Assembly (NCBI GenBank): GCA_900769775.1
Contig: CAAGHT010000019.1
Span: 1-6,141 of the forward strand
Source: Clostridia bacterium
Lineage (GTDB): Bacteria; Bacillota; Clostridia; Oscillospirales; Acutalibacteraceae
Reading direction: 5' to 3'
DNA: 6,141 nt
Below are positions 5,599 to 6,141 of this stretch, in pieces. The notes under the pieces were generated by a model. It did not search any database. It worked only from the letters and a program-made list of their open reading frames with translations, and had not been told where the DNA came from. Position numbers and translations under genes: made by a program. Each line of letters starts with the position of its first letter. Position 1 is the stretch's first letter.

Positions 5599-5604
5599 TT
5601 TACC

Positions 5605-5633
5605 ATTTTACCACTAACACTTTCATTTGTCAA
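5605..5633 (-). promoter_or_regulatory. Strong sigma-A-type promoter of the rplU operon
   Basis: On the minus strand a perfect -35 TTGACA (5628-5633) and a -10 TAAAAT (5605-5610) are separated by exactly 17 nt, with an extended -10 TGG (5611-5613). It lies directly after the terminator of the S1-domain gene and should start transcription near 5598, just ahead of the rplU leader. This is the expected strength for ribosomal protein genes. Confidence 0.88.
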
Positions 5634-5650
5634 GCAATATTTTAAAAAGC

Positions 5651-5687
5651 AAAAATACTTCCCGAAATTGACTTTCGGGAAGTATTT
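5651..5687 (-). terminator. Intrinsic terminator of the S1-domain gene
   Basis: A perfect 15-bp inverted repeat (5673-5687 with 5653-5667) around a 5-nt loop is followed on the minus-strand RNA by UU, GC and five more U (5645-5652). It begins 7 nt after the stop codon of the S1-domain gene and separates that gene from the rplU promoter. The stem is symmetric, but the U-rich tail and the gene order point to the minus strand. Confidence 0.93.
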
Positions 5688-5694
5688 ATTTTAA

Positions 5695-6141
5695 TTATTC
5701 AGCAGCTTCTTCTGCTACAGATTCCTTAACCTCAACTGCCTCTTCGGAAGCGGTAGCAACTACTGCATCCTCAGCTTCAGCTGCGGGAGCCTCCTCTTTA
5801 ACTTCGGGCTCTAAAAGCTCTCTGATAGAAAGGCTGACTCTCTTTTTATCGAAGTCAACGGCAGTAATCTTAGCCTCTACCTCCTGGCCAACGGTAAGCT
5901 CGTCCTGGGGCTTAGCAACATGCTTGTTAGCGATCTGAGAGATATGGATAAGACCGTCAATTCCGGGAATAACTCTTGCAAATGCGCCGTATGTAGTCAT
6001 GCTAACGATGGTTACCTTAACGGTATCGCCTACATTGTAGTTATTCTGGAAGATAGTCCAGGGGTTGTCCTCTGCCTTCTTGTAGCCAAGAGAAATCTTC
6101 TTCTTTTCCTTGTCAACATCCTTAACATAAACCTCAACGGT
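5695..6141 (-). CDS. S1-domain RNA-binding protein, C-terminal part (RpsA or IspH-S1 fusion)
   Basis: The frame is open to the window edge, so only the last 148 residues are seen; the internal Met at 5998-6000 is not the start. Residues 1-20 (ending KKISLGYKK) are the final strand of one S1 domain. After the NPW linker (26-28), a complete S1 domain covers about 37-107, with YGAFARV, GIDGLIHISQI and KKRVSLSIREL, the classic S1 landmarks. Residues 109-148 form a low-complexity Glu/Ala tail. Repeated S1 domains with an NPW linker are typical of ribosomal protein S1, which holds mRNA on the 30S subunit. In many Clostridia the S1 array is fused behind IspH, and the acidic tail fits that type, but the N-terminus is outside the window and cannot be judged. 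A strong terminator follows. Confidence 0.9.
   Translation of the reverse strand, partial: TVEVYVKDVDKEKKKISLGYKKAEDNPWTIFQNNYNVGDTVKVTIVSMTTYGAFARVIPGIDGLIHISQIANKHVAKPQDELTVGQEVEAKITAVDFDKKRVSLSIRELLEPEVKEEAPAAEAEDAVVATASEEAVEVKESVAEEAAE

Noticed and set aside
5578..5601. Possible attenuator hairpin in the rplU leader (AAAGCC/GGCTTT followed by five U)
   Set aside because: The predicted transcription start near 5598 falls inside the 5' arm, so the full stem would not be transcribed from this promoter. It would only matter if transcription begins further upstream.
5998..6000. ATG taken as the start of a 101-residue S1 protein
   Set aside because: The frame stays open through 47 more codons to the window edge, which encode the end of a preceding S1 domain and the beginning of the next. 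The Met is therefore internal.

Overview
The window looks like a contig end from a low-to-mid GC Gram-positive bacterium, most likely a clostridial gut-type lineage (Oscillospirales/Ruminococcaceae-like). This is inferred from the rplU-prp-rpmA order, an L27 with a Prp-cleavable N-terminal extension, mini-RNase III (MrnC), a YitT-family membrane protein, consensus sigma-A-type promoters and strong AAGGAG-type ribosome binding sites. All ten genes lie on the minus strand, so transcription runs from position 6141 towards position 1. The first 37 bases are not biological: positions 4-37 match the Illumina TruSeq index-side adapter, so the window begins with an untrimmed adapter joined to genomic DNA at about position 38.

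In transcription order: (1) 6141-5695, the 3' end of an S1-domain RNA-binding protein with an acidic Ala/Glu tail, closed by a perfect 15-bp hairpin terminator. (2) A near-consensus promoter (5605-5633) and a leader of about 90 nt drive rplU (L21), prp (L27-processing protease) and rpmA (L27). A weaker hairpin follows, then obgE (50S-assembly GTPase) and mrnC (mini-RNase III, 23S rRNA maturation). This block reads as a 50S-ribosome module and ends in a terminator whose stem overlaps the last codons of mrnC. (3) A YitT-family membrane protein with a TTG start, possibly read from a weak promoter very close to its start codon. (4) A second strong promoter (1966-1994), whose -35 box lies inside the last codons of the YitT gene, drives dut, trmB and a G3E/CobW-family GTPase. 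The GTPase has a His/Cys/Asp-rich metal-binding stretch and is cut off by the contig end.

Most of the window is core housekeeping sequence, and I see no mobile element, CRISPR array, RNA gene or convincing new system. The points that deserve a second look are the adapter join, the G3E GTPase with a duplicated metal-binding unit and no NKxD motif, a TrmB with Cys and Phe in place of the usual Asp and Trp of its signature motif, the promoter buried in the YitT gene, the near-leaderless arrangement at yitT, and the L27/Prp processing pair.
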